From the NCBI RefSeq assembly GCF_028554725.1, contig NC_071670.1:48742501-48806500 (forward strand): 64,000 bases of DNA, written 5' to 3'. Positions 49,131-63,400 of the stretch are shown here, piece by piece. The notes under the pieces are model-generated. The model had not been told where the DNA came from. It was given only the letters and a program-made list of their open reading frames with translations, and did not search any database. Source of the stretch: Zeugodacus cucurbitae (taxonomy: Eukaryota; Arthropoda; Insecta; Diptera; Tephritidae). The number at the start of each line of letters is the position of its first letter. Position 1 is the stretch's first letter. Made by a program: the position numbers and the translations under genes.

Positions 49131-50126
49131 TATTGAAAAAACTGAAACTGTTAATTTTTTTTCTTAACACTATTTTCATTTACTGCTAGGCAGCCAATGC
49201 ATTAACTTTTAAGTGCTAAGTCATATTTATAAAAAAACGCCGTAGAAAAAGTGCGAAAAATGGCGAATTATTTAGTACTTAAATAAAAAAAATTATTTGA
49301 TATTTTAAATGCTTATGTAAAAATAACTGTTAATATGAAAATAATATTTTTTTCTTTTTTTTGCACTTAAAGTTATTATTTTAATATTAAAAAAAAAATT
49401 TAAAAATATTAAAAAATTCAAAAAAATATTTAAATAATTGAAAAAAATTGTTTTTTATGTATATTTTATTGGAAAAAACTTGCAAACTAAATACACGTTT
49501 TATATATTATTTGCAATTAATTGGCAACTTCATAATATACAATATATGTGTATGGTATATCTAACTCCCAAACAAACAAAAAAAAAAAATATAATAAATA
49601 AAAAAACTAATATTAAGTATATTACAACTAAAGTTATATATACACACAGACACCCAAACATATTAATATGAAATATAAAATACAAAAACAAAAAAAACAT
49701 TAATAAAAAATTGTTGTTTATTTTATTTTCTATAAAACTGTAGAAATTAAAGGAAAATTTTCAAAAGCAAAGTTTATTTATAAGATAATGCTAAATGGGC
49801 TTGGCGTATAAATTTTACTATACATATGTAAGCGTGTTATTAGTCGTATTTTTAAACAAACAAATATGAGGGGTAAGAAATAAACTGAATTATGATTAAT
49901 TAAAATTTATGATATTTGTATGGTACAGACAGATATTAGAAATCACAGCATATTCACAACATTATCCGCAATTCGATTGACAGCTTACAGATTAGAAGAA
50001 TTAATTGGAAAACAGATGTAAAGCAGCAAAAAATTCATGACCCATTACAAAACATAACCACATTCTCATTCAAATGAATCATTTTCTCAATGTGAGATGC
50101 AAAGACATATATTTGCAGTTTGATAA

Positions 50127-50590
50127 GAGTGAAAACTTTCGCTAAAAATGTTAAAAAAGCTTTCTTTGGAAGTGGAAGCTTTCACTGATGCAGTAAAAAG
50201 CTTTCTTTGGAAGTGAAAGCTTTCACTGAAACAGTAAAAATCAGTCATTGGAAGTGAAAGCTTTCACTGAAACACTTAAAAGTTTTCGCTGAAAGTGGAA
50301 GTTTCCTCTCAAACTGTGAAAAGCTTTTATTGAAAGTGAAAGCTTTTACTAAAACAGTAAAAATCTTCTTTTGAAGTGAAAACTTTCACAGAAAACGTTA
50401 AGAACTTTCATTCAAAGTGAAAATGTTCACTGTATCAGTAAAAAGCTTTCATTGCAAGTGGAAGCTTACTCTGAAACCGTGAAAAGCTATATATAAAATA
50501 CTAAAAATCTTTCATTGGAAGAGAAAGCTTTCACTGAAAATATTAAAAACTTTAATTCAAAGTGAAAGCTTTCACTAATACGAATTTGCA
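50127..50590. repeat. Minisatellite with embedded palindrome, about 55-bp period
   Basis: Eight or so degenerate units built on AAAGCTTTCATTGGAAGTGA and AAGCTTTCACTGAAACAGT. Many units contain the palindrome GTGAAAGCTTTCAC. Lies about 1 kb beyond the poly(A) signals. Confidence 0.85.
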
Positions 50591-52699
50591 TTAATGATGA
50601 AAACTCTTAAAAAACCTGACCGCTTTCACTTATAGTAAAACTTTAAACGACATGAAAAAAAGGGAGATTAATGAGGAACTTTGAAATATTTTCTAGCTTT
50701 TTCTAAGGCATAAGAATGTTTTGCATTGGAATTTTAGCTCAATCTATGTGAAAAACTTCACAATGTTTTCAATAAATCTTTTGGTTGTCAAACTAAAATT
50801 CTCGATAAGACAAATATAAACTTGAATTGAGGGAAGGAAATTGATAAGGTTGGACCTATTATTCCATCATGACTCTTTAACTAAAATTTAATAGTTTTAC
50901 CGTTAATACAGAATATGATTGAGATTTTCATATTTTATCGAAGTACAGGAAACTTTAAAAGCTTCATAGATCAATAGATCTCAGAGTTTCAAACGCCATT
51001 GAGTTGCCAATGGTTATAAGTACACCAAAAAAGTGTTATCGTGTAAACCTACTCATGAGCTTGAGTAATACCAATAGAGGAGAATTAAATTAAAGGAGAA
51101 TACTTTTTTGAAATCTTTACAGAAACTTATAGATTATTCTTAGAAAATTTCAGGAGAAATGTTAGATGAATTTTTCAAACATAAACTCAAAAACTGAAAT
51201 CTCTGCATTCCTCATACAAACATTGAGTAAGTATTTTGAACATCAACATATATACAACCGATCAGAGACATACGCTACCCTAAAAAACAACAACAACAAA
51301 TCATTATCATCACCACACACCAACATCACTGCAATTATGAAGGGAGTTGAAAAAGTAAGTTTGAGAAGTAAAAGCAAAATCTGTTGAAAACTGACAGAGA
51401 GGCAACCGAAGACCCGAAAACATAGCTGAAACTTTCAAAATACATGCATACATTCATACATAGTAAATAACAACAATAAACTGTGATCAATTGACATTTA
51501 TTTAATTTCAATGAAAAAAAAACATGTTTTTGAGCATTGGCAAGACACAAGGACCAGAATTATGAAAAAAAATTGGCAATTGTTGGTAGAAAAAAAATTA
51601 AACTAACGGTTAATGCAAATACACAGATTGAATTTGAAACCGAGTTTTTTAGTAGTTATGAACATTTTTTATATAAACACACACAGGTGAGAAACAAAAA
51701 ATTAAAATTAATTGTATAATTATGGAAGGAAATTATTGTAATTAAAAAATTAAAAAAAAAAAAATATTAATAAAAAGTATAACAAAGCAAAAACGGCAAA
51801 GTGTAAGTAAGAAAAATATATAAAAAATAATATAAAAAATAAAAAAAAAAATATTTAAAGTAAATTAAAGTAATCAACTTTTTTAAATGTCCATTTTGAA
51901 TATTAGTAGTGAACTTTAAATGATAAAAAATCTATAAACAACAACAAAAATCACAAACAACAGCATTATACATGAATAGTAAATATGTTTAAAGGCAGGT
52001 AAATTGTTGCATTTTGTCGTAATACAAAAACAAAAAAAATAATAATAAAAACTAAAATTATTTACGAAATTAGCAAAGCAAGCAAAAATAGCATAAATAT
52101 GTGAGTAAAAAAAATCTAAAAACACTGTTTACATGTAACTTATTGAAAATACAACAAATGGAAGAACAAAAAACCAAAAACGAACAAAAATACCAAAAAA
52201 CACATTCTAAAACATACTGAAAGCATTTAAGCATACAAAGTGAAATAATAAATATATTGGCGACACACTTGTACTTACAAAAACAAGAAAAGCAAAAATA
52301 TTAGCAAAGAATTGCAAAAAAAAAAATGTGAAAATGTCTTTTTCAATTGCAAAATATATTATATAATATATATACATATATATATAAAGTTTACCAAGAA
52401 ACCCACCAATTTCAAAGTATTACATACATACGAACATTTCTTACAAACGAGTTATACACGTTAAAAAATAGTGAAAAACGACAACAACAACAAAAGTAAC
52501 AGCAAAATAAAAAACAATTTAAAAAACGCACTTATTTTGAGGAAACAAAATATTCAAATTTTCAAAAACAAAAAAATCATGTGAAACAATTTTCAAGTGG
52601 GAGAGAGAGCATAGAGTATTTATATTACATGGCTCAATGCTTAATGCATATGTATATGATCCGAAAAATATTAATTTCAATACTTAAAATTATGCGTTG

Positions 52700-53035
52700 A
52701 ACCCCAATTCATAAATCACATTTTTGATTAAAGCTTTAAAGCTTTTCATACAAGCTTTTAAAAGTTGCTTAGAGGACTTTTAAGCTTTTCATCCGAGCTT
52801 TTAAAAGCTGCTTAGAGAGCTGAACTCAAATTCATAAATCACATTTTTTGTATAAATCTTTCAAGCTTTTCATACGAGCTTTTAAAAGCTCTTAGAGGGC
52901 TTAACCCAAATTCATAAATCACATTTTTGAATAAAGCTTTTTTAAGCTTTTAATCTAGGCTTTTAAAAGCTGCTTAGAGAGCTTTTAAGCTTTTCATAGA
53001 AGATTTTAAAAGCTTTTTAAAGAGCTTTGATAAAT
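52700..53035. repeat. Tandem repeat with AAGCTTTT subunits
   Basis: Three copies of ATTCATAAATCACATTTTT (near 52708, 52830 and 52910) alternate with AGCTTTTCAT and CTTTTAAAAGCTGCTTAGAG blocks, with a period near 80-120 bp. CTTTTAAAAG is self-complementary. Confidence 0.75.
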
Positions 53036-53425
53036 TATAAATTTTCCCACTTCATTCGAACACACTTAATAAATGTTTTTCTACAATTTTTGAGATCATT
53101 CCACTCAAGTCGTCATAATACAACCATGCATAACATTTTCCAACATCAATAAACACGTATGAACACTGCCGTTTATATATAAATTTGTACATTTATATAT
53201 ATTTACATACATACAGTCTGCATATGAAAGACATTTTTCAATTTCATAATTCACATATTACCACACTTCAGAGGTTTAGTGAAAAGCACTAATTGAAAAG
53301 TAGAAATTTTACAAACGAATTTTACATTATATTATCAATTTTATTAGCTGCTTTTACGAATTTGTTAAAAGATTTCAAATTTTTTTTTTAAATTTAGAGA
53401 GTTTTTCGGGCAGTACAAAAAACCT

Positions 53426-53640
53426 GGCCTACATTTCGGCGCAATGACATTAAAGCAAGAGAGTTAGGAGGACATTCCAAACTTAATTGATGATGAGAGA
53501 AAGCAAAGCAGCAATTAAAGTATACACTGCACATTTGTTAGACTGCTTTAAGATCTGAATTCTATGATATTCAAGCTCAATATAGTAGTTGCCTACATTT
53601 CGGCGCAATTACAATAAAAATAAAGGAAAATTTGGTATGT
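53426..53640. repeat. Short direct repeats
   Basis: CCTACATTTCGGCGCAATGACAT and CCTACATTTCGGCGCAATTACAA (split match) occur about 160 bp apart, near 53431 and 53593, and GGTATGTGGTATGTGGTA follows at 53634. Confidence 0.6.
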
Positions 53641-56600
53641 GGTATGTGGTATTTTTTCTAACTTGAAGCAATATCATCGCCAATCTCAGCATTCAACACG
53701 ATGCTCGAGTGGATGAGTTTTTAATACACCATTGTCATACTATGGTTAGTTTTTACTAAGAGATCTTTACAAGTTCATTTAAAGAGCTCAAGTTTACTAC
53801 GGAAATCGGTGAATGTGATACGCGGAAATGTAGAGCGGTTTTCTCATGACATCTCGAAAGGTATTTAAGTCTTCGGAACTTTTTCAATAAATGAAATTAT
53901 TTATCGAAAACTAACAAAATCAGTAGATAAAATAGATAATGATTCATTAAATAAAAAATACAACTCTTCCGGAAAAAATTTGTATACCTCAAGAGGCTTC
54001 AAATAATTCAAGTCTCTCTGGTACAGATTTATGACAGATCTGGTATCCAAATTTAAGAGTTTGGATACAAATTGCGTGGAAGCATAAGTATTTGAGATAA
54101 AAAATACATTATTTGCCCGATCTGTGCAAAAAAATAAGGATCTCTGATACTCTCAAATAATTTAAAAAATCACAAAAATTTCATTATGAAGTCTTCAATT
54201 TTTTTTTTGTGTACGAAGGGCTAAAAAGCAGAAGGGATATTTCTGTAAAAGCAGCTAACCTCTTTTCAATTATTTTGTATTAAATTTTACTCTTCAAAAT
54301 AGCTCGATTTGCTCAATACAAACACCAAATAAAAACGCTATAAAAAATTATTAGTAGAAGAGCTTTCAAAATAAAAGTGTAGCAAGTGAAAAATATAAAA
54401 TTTTACTTAGTACAATTCAAACTCCAAAATATAGAAGACAGCAATTATATGTAGCATAAATGTAAAATCGCATAAATACATATTATTAAATGCAGAGAAA
54501 ATAAAAAAAAAAATTAAAAATAGATAAAAAAGAAATTTGATAAAATATTAATAAATATGATTTTTTAATATTTCTTATGTAAAGTAGAACAAAAAGGATT
54601 AATGCAACTCAATTTTTTATTTAAAGAAATTACGCAACAGAACTTGTATGTAAGTATATGTTAAGAGTTAAAGAAAATGTGAAGCATACCTAAAGACGCA
54701 TAAGAATATGTCGTTGTGAAAAACTGAAAAAAAAGTTTAAAGAGCTGGAAAATGTAAACAAAAAAAACAACAAAGCGAATTTGTAAACCAAATTTTGCGG
54801 ATTAAATGTTAAAAGTGTATAAAAAAATGGAAGAAAATGTGCGCAGTTTAACGAAAACGAAAAGCAATGCGATACTTCGATACATGTTACAACTACGATG
54901 TACGCTCCCTGCTCCCCGCATACCTAGAAAAAAAAACACATTAAATACCGCAATTTATATAGGCAACTGTACCACACTTCAAATGTTTATGCGTAAACGA
55001 ATTAGAGCAGCAAGAAAGGAGAGCTTTGATGATGAAAAATGCAATAGCAACAACACAAAAAAGTCAAAAATAAAATTATAAAAAAAAATTAAAATAAAAT
55101 ATTTATAAAACTCATAAAATAAATAACTGACAAAGACAAATTGTAATCCATTACTTAAATAGCGAAAATTTTGCACACGAATGTACAGCTCAATAGCTAG
55201 TAAAGAGAGAGAAATCTTAGTGCTAATACATATTTACAGGCGTACGGTTATGCATACATACACACAACAGAAAAAAAGAACGGTAAATAAATTATAACAA
55301 ATGAGCGAAAATAGCAGTAAATAGCGAAGATTAGCGTAGACAGTACGAATGCAAACGAAGAAGTAAATGGCTCACGGACAAAGATCCTGTTGGCATAAAC
55401 GAAGCTGCGAACAAAGTAAAATATTTCAAATAGCAAATAAAGACCGATTCAAGCATTATAAAAAAAAAAAATAGTTCAACTCGAATTCTATATATATAAA
55501 ATGAAATAGTATACAATATATAATATATATGTATATGTATGTACAAGTACTAAATGAATATACTACATATAAATATGTATGTATGTATATGTGCGATAAT
55601 GGCAAATTATGAAACGATATTGTATTTGTAGTGTAGCAAAGGTAAAGCGTAAAAGCTTCAAAACACATACATACATATATACACCGATACTGGATACATA
55701 CACGCATGCATAGACAGGAAAGACACACAAGAGAGTTGAGAAGCTAGTAATATAGACCGGAAATGATATTAAAGACGCCCACGTACGTGACGAAGACAAA
55801 AGAGAATGTGAAAAAGACGAGCTAGAAAACCATAACAAGAACAACAAACTCAATTACAGCTATACATACCATGAAACATACAAAGCATTACAAACAAACA
55901 GACAAACATCAAACATCAAAATGAAGCATTGAGAAGTAATTTTAAATTCGAATAAAATAAAATTAATAAATTTAAAATATAATTAATTGTTTTACTTATT
56001 CACTGTATTCTAATATCAAATGAAAACCCCCAAAAAATTAGCTTCAATATTGAATGATCGATAGATTCATACAAGAAGCTGGAAGATCATATACACAATC
56101 AAGAAAAAGTCCGAAATCCATCATATCAGAGAACAAAATATCGGAACTCTTAAACAACAGTCCTTTACATATATTAGAAAAAATGGCGTATACATTAGAT
56201 GAAGGATAATCTAACGGATGAGGGAGAATTTCAGGAGATTTTGCAAGTTTTGAAGAATGGCTAACATATGGGAGAATATTCGTTCGATCATATGTATCTA
56301 GACCAATTACGAAGCCAAAGAATTTACGATTAAAATTACATATTTATCGGGACATTTACATTGTTCGAGGCACGAATTGATTGTGGTGAGAATTCAAAGA
56401 TAGACATTTCAACTTCTAGTTCGTTTCTTCCGAAATTGTTGAATTACAAGTGGTGAATTGGTTTCTATTTTTACCATACCACTTGCCGATTTTTATCTTA
56501 CCTCAATGTGTCTTGGATATCATGTATCTAGCATAACTTTTATTTCAGCCTAACCACCCTGTGTAACGTTTGCAGATACAGTTAATCTAACTGTACACTT

Positions 56601-56907
56601 TAAAATATACGATTCTGTGTCACTCAGTATTGCTGGCGACATCTAGCGGCCATTAGTGCGTATTGAGTAGAGAGCTACTATGGACATTAGGATGGATCAG
56701 AATCAGATCAAGAATAAGAATTATAACACAGCAACGCACAAAAACATCGGTTCTTACCTGGGGTCTTACAATATGTTAACTAAATTTTTAGGGTCGCTGA
56801 ACCCGCTGCCCACTTATTGTATCGTCAAATTCGTAATCGGAGACCCTGAAAACCGCATTATACATAAATATCTTGATTGGTTCGAATGAATTTAAGAGGG
56901 ACCGAAT

Positions 56908-57117
56908 TTTGCACTTTACATGATAAGAAGACATTTCCGAGGGAAAACTTCAACAAATCCGGATTGAATTCACCATTTTGAAGACACCCTCTGTCGATAA
57001 AGATTCGAGTATATGCACCTTATTTGCGTCTCTTAATCGGGAAGTTTTCCTCACTGGAATATGTCTTAAAGATTGATAATTAAGTCTTCAGACATCTACT
57101 GCTATGTAAAGTGCAAT
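56908..57117. repeat. Imperfect foldback element, about 210 bp
   Basis: TTGCACTTTACAT at the left and ATGTAAAGTGCAA at the right are exact complements. The inner arms also pair imperfectly (AAGACATTTCCGAGGGAAAA against TTTTCCTCACTGGAATATGT read inverted). It may be a small MITE remnant. Confidence 0.55.
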
Positions 57118-58983
57118 AAATTTGATATCTGAGTAAATAGAATGCGAAGCTCAATGCATTTAACATAAAGATTTTGAGATATTGTGAAAAGAGGAAAAGT
57201 CTTCAAAAGGTGTGTCAAAGTTCCGATGGCAGGTAAATAAGTTATTTTTTTAATGGCCTCACGGCGATCGGCCACAATGCAAGTAATATGAGACATCTAA
57301 TGAAAGATTGAAGTTGGTCAAAAATTCGAAATTATTTTATCTTAAAGTATACGTTCTTAAGAATGTTATCTCAAAGAAATTTAAGCAGTAGAAGCCAAGG
57401 TACAGCGTTTTGCATCTTACACCGAAGTTTAAACGCGATTATGTCGAAATCATGATTTTCCGAAAACGTCGTTGCGGTGAATTGGACTGACGAAAGAATT
57501 TTCAATCGATTTAATTTTTGTTTTTCAAATTGTTCGCAATTTATTTGCCGTGTTTTTGAACGATGTCATTTTTTCGTTTAAATTTTCATGTCAATATTAT
57601 GATTTTTTGAATATGTATATTTTATCAGATGAAAAAAGTAGCCTTTTTGAGAATATTTTTTTTCACATTTCAATGAATTGTTCAAGGACATCACAATATC
57701 CATACTAACGAAATTTGTTTAAAATTACAAATAAAATAAATGTACAGATTAGACATTGTACTACGTAAGACATATGTATACCAAGTATTCAATAAAAATA
57801 TGGCTTCGTACCTCTACAGAAAATAAAAATGCTCCCAATTTTCCCGCACCTCAATATAGATAACCCCTTAAAAGTGCCATGGGTCCTTCTAGCCATTAAA
57901 TTCTTTAGTTATCGATTAGAATTCCACTCTCTCCGGAAAGAAGTAGGGAAATCACTTTTGTCTGAAGAAGAGCTTGGAGTCCTTTCCTTGACTCAGGGAT
58001 AACAATTTATATGGTTAAGGTGTCTATAAAAAACATAATCAAGAACTCCTTACGTCCGGTGGACTATACAAATTAAATTTCAACAAAAATGTGAACTACA
58101 AAGAACGGGTTACTCTTACTTACAATCAGTTTAAATAAAAAACAGATATCGAAAAATTGTACAAACTTCGTCTTAACTTCAAATCGTGTAAGACACCACT
58201 TTGTTCAGTTTATATTTTCATCATATTAATTAGTGCTGAAACCTTGTATGAAATTTTTGACCAATATCTCGGTGACTGGGCTATTTCCACTTAGAGGTAG
58301 GAAGGTATTCACTGAAGGATAAAATATACTGTCTTGTATCAGCACCTCAACTATAAAAACTAATTTATGTAAATTATATATAAATGCCCATCGTCGGAAG
58401 CTGGAAGGCCAAGGTTAAGTGGCTAACATTTGAATCTCTTCTCTCTCTTCTCTTGAATATTAAATCTCTGTACTTAGAATACTGTTTTTTCCATAACTAA
58501 TACGGATTGACGGATTGGGTATTGGCTAATTAAAATGTACTTAACCTCTGCTGCATTAATTGCAGCGTGAAATATAGTTTAACGGTACATTTAATTGCAA
58601 GAAAACACGTACACCAAATTTAAGCTATCGAAATTGCGAATTTTCATTAGCATTCACATTGGAAATCGAAAATCAAGGAAAATATAAAAAGAAAAATGGT
58701 TTACAATATTTCAAGAACACTTTTTTGTATTGTATTGTATCACAATAACAAGTAACGCCCAAATAACTGTCTGCCCAACTGCCGGTAATCGAATTGAAGA
58801 ATAATTAAATTATAAAGATAAAAAAATTAATTAACACTTTGCGGTAAATCGCATGAATTTCTGCTACCATTGGCACGAGTTCGCACGAATGCATGCAGAT
58901 TTCACAAAACCAACGCGGATTTTCATATAATGAAATCAAATCGGCCGTAAGCGGTACACAACTGAACGAATGACTGATATATG

Positions 58984-58991
58984 TACATACA

Positions 58992-59020
<29 letters not shown>
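58984..59020. repeat. (ACAT)n microsatellite
   Basis: About nine ACAT tetramers in a row, followed by ATATATGTATG. A (TG)n run lies at about 59079-59092. Confidence 0.95.
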
Positions 59021-59024
<4 letters not shown>

Positions 59025-59483
59025 GTATGCAAGTGATATATATTTTTGAGACTCGTAATTAATAAGTGGTTATATTTGTGTGTGTGTGTGTGCACTTGTT
59101 TATTGGTTTTTGGCTGTTGTTGTTCACCGATATGGTACATGCATAATTACAAAAAAATCAGTCAGCACACACTCACACATAAGCAGGTGGTTCTAAGCAA
59201 TGCGACGCGTCCTTCTAAAAGCTACGGTCTACTTCCAAAAAGTACTAAAAACATGTCTATGGTAAGAGCAGACCAAAAAAAAAAAAAAAAAAACAAAGTT
59301 AGTTATAGACAAACAGTGTACAAATGTAATTGAAAAGCAACGAAACCGTTCATCGTCGAATAACAAGCGAGTTTTCTGAAAACAAGCTGCAGCCTAATTA
59401 TTATTAAATGGCAAAAATTGTTTGTAAACACACACTCAGCACAAAAAGTATGCGTACAAGGTATTAGATAAGGAACAAAAATG

Positions 59484-59868
59484 TAAAATAAAATAAAATT
59501 AAATAAAATAAAATAAAAATAAAATAAAAAAGTAAATAAAATAAAATAAAATAAAAAATAAAATTAAAAAATAAAATAAAATAAGAACATAAAATAAAAT
59601 AAAATAAAATAAAAAATAAATAAAATAAAATAAAAAATAAAATAAAATAAAATAAGATAAAATAAAATAAAAAATAAAATAAAATAAGATAAAATAAAAT
59701 AAAAAAATAATATAAAATAAAAACATAAAATAAAATAAAAAAATAAAATAAAATAAGAACATAAAATAAAATAAAATAAAGTAAAAAATAAAATAAAATA
59801 AAATAAAAAAATTAAATTAAAATAATATAAAAATATAAGATAAAATAAAATAAAATAAATAAAAAAAT

Positions 59869-59900
<32 letters not shown>

Positions 59901-60480
59901 AATAAAAACATAAAATAAGAAATAAAATAAAAAAATTAAATTAAAAAAATAAATTAAAATAAGATAAAATAATATAAAAATATAAGATAAAATAAAATAA
60001 AATAAATAAAAAAATAAAATAAAATAAATAAAATAAAAAAATAAAATAAAAAATTAAATAAAAAATGAAATAAAAACATAAAATAAAATAAAAAAATAAA
60101 ATAAAATAAATAAAATAAAATAAAATAAAAAATAAAATAAAATAAATAAAATAAAAATTAAATAAAAAAATGAAATAAAAACATAAAATAAAATGAAAAA
60201 TAAAATAAAATAAATAAAATAAAATAAAAAAATTAAATGAAATAAAATATAATAAAATGAAACAATATAAAATAAAATAAATCAAAATAACATTAAAATA
60301 AAATAAATTTTAAAATAAATAAAAAAAAATAATAAATAAATAAAACAAAAAAAATTATAAAAAAATTATAAAAAAAAATTTTAAAAAGTAAATAAAAAAA
60401 ATACTAAGAGAATTAAAAAATAAAAATAATTAAATTATTAAAATTATTATAAAATAAATTTAAATTAATTAAATTAGGTG
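59484..60480. repeat. Kilobase (TAAAA)n array with higher-order structure
   Basis: Nearly pure A and T with scarce G and C for about 1 kb. The base unit is TAAAA with variants. Longer blocks repeat: TATAAAAATATAAGATAAAA near 59826 and 59972, and GAAATAAAAACATAAAATAA near 60067 and 60172. The Phe/Tyr/Leu/Ile-only minus-strand frames here are artefacts of this composition. Confidence 0.95.
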
Positions 60481-63400
60481 GATACAACGAGTGTTCGAAT
60501 AGGCTCAGGAACATGAAATTAAAACTTTATTTTCTATACTATTTGAATTTTGTTTAATCAAACTTTTATGAAATCCACGTTTCTCATAAACCTACTTCAT
60601 TACGCAATAAAGATTCAGCGATCCATTTATACTTTATGTCGCCTGAATCAAGGTTGATTCTTTATTGTACTCGTGTCCTCGTACTGTATTGATGTAAATT
60701 CGCTTATATTCCATTTATTAAAATTTGCAATATGACGGCTCCTCCACTAGATCACCCACAAGACGATATGATATTCTATATGGCATAATTTTTGCTCTGA
60801 AAGTTGTATTAAGAGCGATCTCTTAATTTTTCGACCCTCCAGACTCTATTTGACTTCACTTACTTTGTAGAAATCCCATCCATTACAGCTGTTAGAAAAG
60901 CTACTAAACGAATGCATTTTAAATATCTGAAGTTCAAACGATCTCAGTCTGAAGCTGACTCCGGTAGAACATGGACATGTGATCAGACATTAAGTTTTAA
61001 TAATAAAAATATTATATGTCCGGTGCCTGCACTGGCTACAATAGTATTCAAATTAGTACGGGTTTCGTGATCGATCAAATTGTTAGATGTTGTTGTTGAG
61101 ATCTGACATAAGCCATCTAATAAACTGCAAAAAATTTTCCGAAGAATGAGGTATCCTCACAATAAGTCGAATTTCATGGCTTTTGTATAATTCCCTGCTG
61201 AGTTTAAGATCGATACTCCTTTTATTTCTGGACGGATCTCGTTATATACGCGAAGGAAATATAGTTTTTGTATACTAATATTACCGTTACATGAGTATTA
61301 CTATTTGAAGTCTCTACGCATTAAAGTTCAAAGAAGTCAATCAAAATGTCCAATTTTACGAATATTTTTAATGGCAAGTGTTTGTTGCAGTGTTAAGCAT
61401 TAATCTATGAATGTCCATCAAAATCAGTCGATCGCTAACCGCAAGTAATGGTTTAGTAAAGGCTCTCAATCATAACCATGTCTATCTATTTTACTATATA
61501 CGAGTACATAACCAAATAAGTGAGTATGTGTGTATATAAAATACGAATACACCGGATTACTTACGTTGGACCCGTATTTAAAAAATTTTATGTTCAAAAA
61601 TTAACGTCTAATTGTATTTCATTAGCTATGCACTTATGAGGTTTTGGTGTTGTGTAGGTATTTATTTTTTTCAACAGTTTTGTAAATTTACACATAACGA
61701 TCATAACATACATAAAAAATTTGTTGCGAAACACATTAAAGAAGTGTGACAAAAATGGCACACTTTAATTGATCCGAAAGCAACAAATCCAAACAGTAGT
61801 CCCGGGGGCGTTGTGATCATACTAGGCGTATGTAATGCAATGAGGCAAGTGTGTTTAAGTAAATTAGATTAGATTGCAATTGATTGATTGATTGATTTTG
61901 ACAAGCGTTGCATACTTTATTGAATTGCTTAATTGAATGCAGTTAAGTTTATGGTAAGATACCACTTGGGTACCATAAATAAAATTCATATTGGATTAGG
62001 TTGAAAATGAAGCAATCTGGTACAATTTTGGCAAAGACGATGGATATACATTTGTCAAACCAAAATTATATAGATCTAAATAATTGCACAAGAAAAAATA
62101 TTTACGAAGATCCTAAAGATCTTTAGTTCGTCTTTCTCACAAAACGAACATATGAACGATTGGACGAGGTATAAGCTGTTTCATATAAATTTATAATAGA
62201 ATTTTATATTTTAGTCAAAAAACGAACAAAACGATTAACTAATATGAGGTCGTGAAGTGGCATATACGAGATAGTGACGGTTGCTGCCTAAAACATCAAT
62301 AATTTTACAAAAATTATCGTTTTCATAAACGTCAGATGTCAAATGCAGATCGATGACAGATCAGAAATGTCAACTGTCAAGTAAATTTGACATAATAGAC
62401 GTCAGATGAGAAATGTAAAATGGACGTTAACTGTCAAAACTCTAATCGGACTGCAGGAGTTTAGAAAAATATCAAAAATTTGACCTGGTCAGAGATTATA
62501 GCGCGCTTTCACAACAACTACAGCGGCTTTCCGCAAGCCTCCTTTATAATACCACTTTTCATAGAGCATAAGCCAACTTGTTCGCAGTAAGTTAAAAATA
62601 AATTTGAAAGAAATAAATGATCAAGAAATGAATTTCAATTGTATTTTGACTTTCCCGACATGAACAGTTAAAACTTGTTTGCTTCATCATCCGCTGCTAA
62701 TGATAAGAAAATACTCAGCAGAAGCGAATTTCTTCCGCCTTTTATCGACGATTGTTTCAACCGTCTGTACACCTATGTAGGTAAAATGTAAACAACAATA
62801 CAATGCGCCACAGACAACTAATGACAAGCAAGTTCCGACAATTTGCACACATTTTTTTATAAATTGTTTAGACATACGGCCTAGCAGCTGCACGTGCCAC
62901 TGCAGTCAGCGCCTTCGCATTCATTAATGCCAAAGCTTATAACCTCTGTCTTTTGCTAGCTCAGTGCAGCCACTTATCGACTTTCGAAAGTCAGCAAAAC
63001 AAATTTTAGATATACCAAACACAAAATTGAGTTGAAAACTCCGTAACCATTATTTGCATTAGGATACGATAAGAGTAAAAACTTAACGGTAATTGCAACA
63101 AAAAATCTGTTTGCAAAAAGAAAATTGACTCCTTGATTGATTGACACTTTGAAATGGTGTTGATAACGAGACAGTTTGGAGAGCAAATAGCGAAAAATGT
63201 GTTATGGTTGACGGTCAATTATAATCGTAAATTCATGGAGAGGCATTTATTTACAGATTTTTTTCCAAGTCTCTTAAAGATCGAAGACAAACATTTAGAA
63301 AATCGAAACTGCGTTCAAATTATAAGAGCATAATCGAGAAGTAACTTCAATTTGAGTGGAAAACAGCAGGATGGCGCTATTTTTTAAAAATTAATAGAGC

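Larger units (their letters stand above)
49131..56907. other. Gene-poor region downstream of otopetrin
   Basis: No supported gene. A-rich DNA with minisatellites at 50127-50590 and 52700-53035. AATAAA-type signals are frequent (for example around 55952-55970). It could be an extended 3' UTR or a noncoding transcript, because it lacks recognisable transposons, but no splice or promoter signal supports that. Confidence 0.4.

Noticed and set aside
59499..60285. Long minus-strand frames made of Phe, Tyr, Leu and Ile
   Set aside because: They are the direct translation of the (TAAAA)n array; no start context, no other residues, no gene-like composition.
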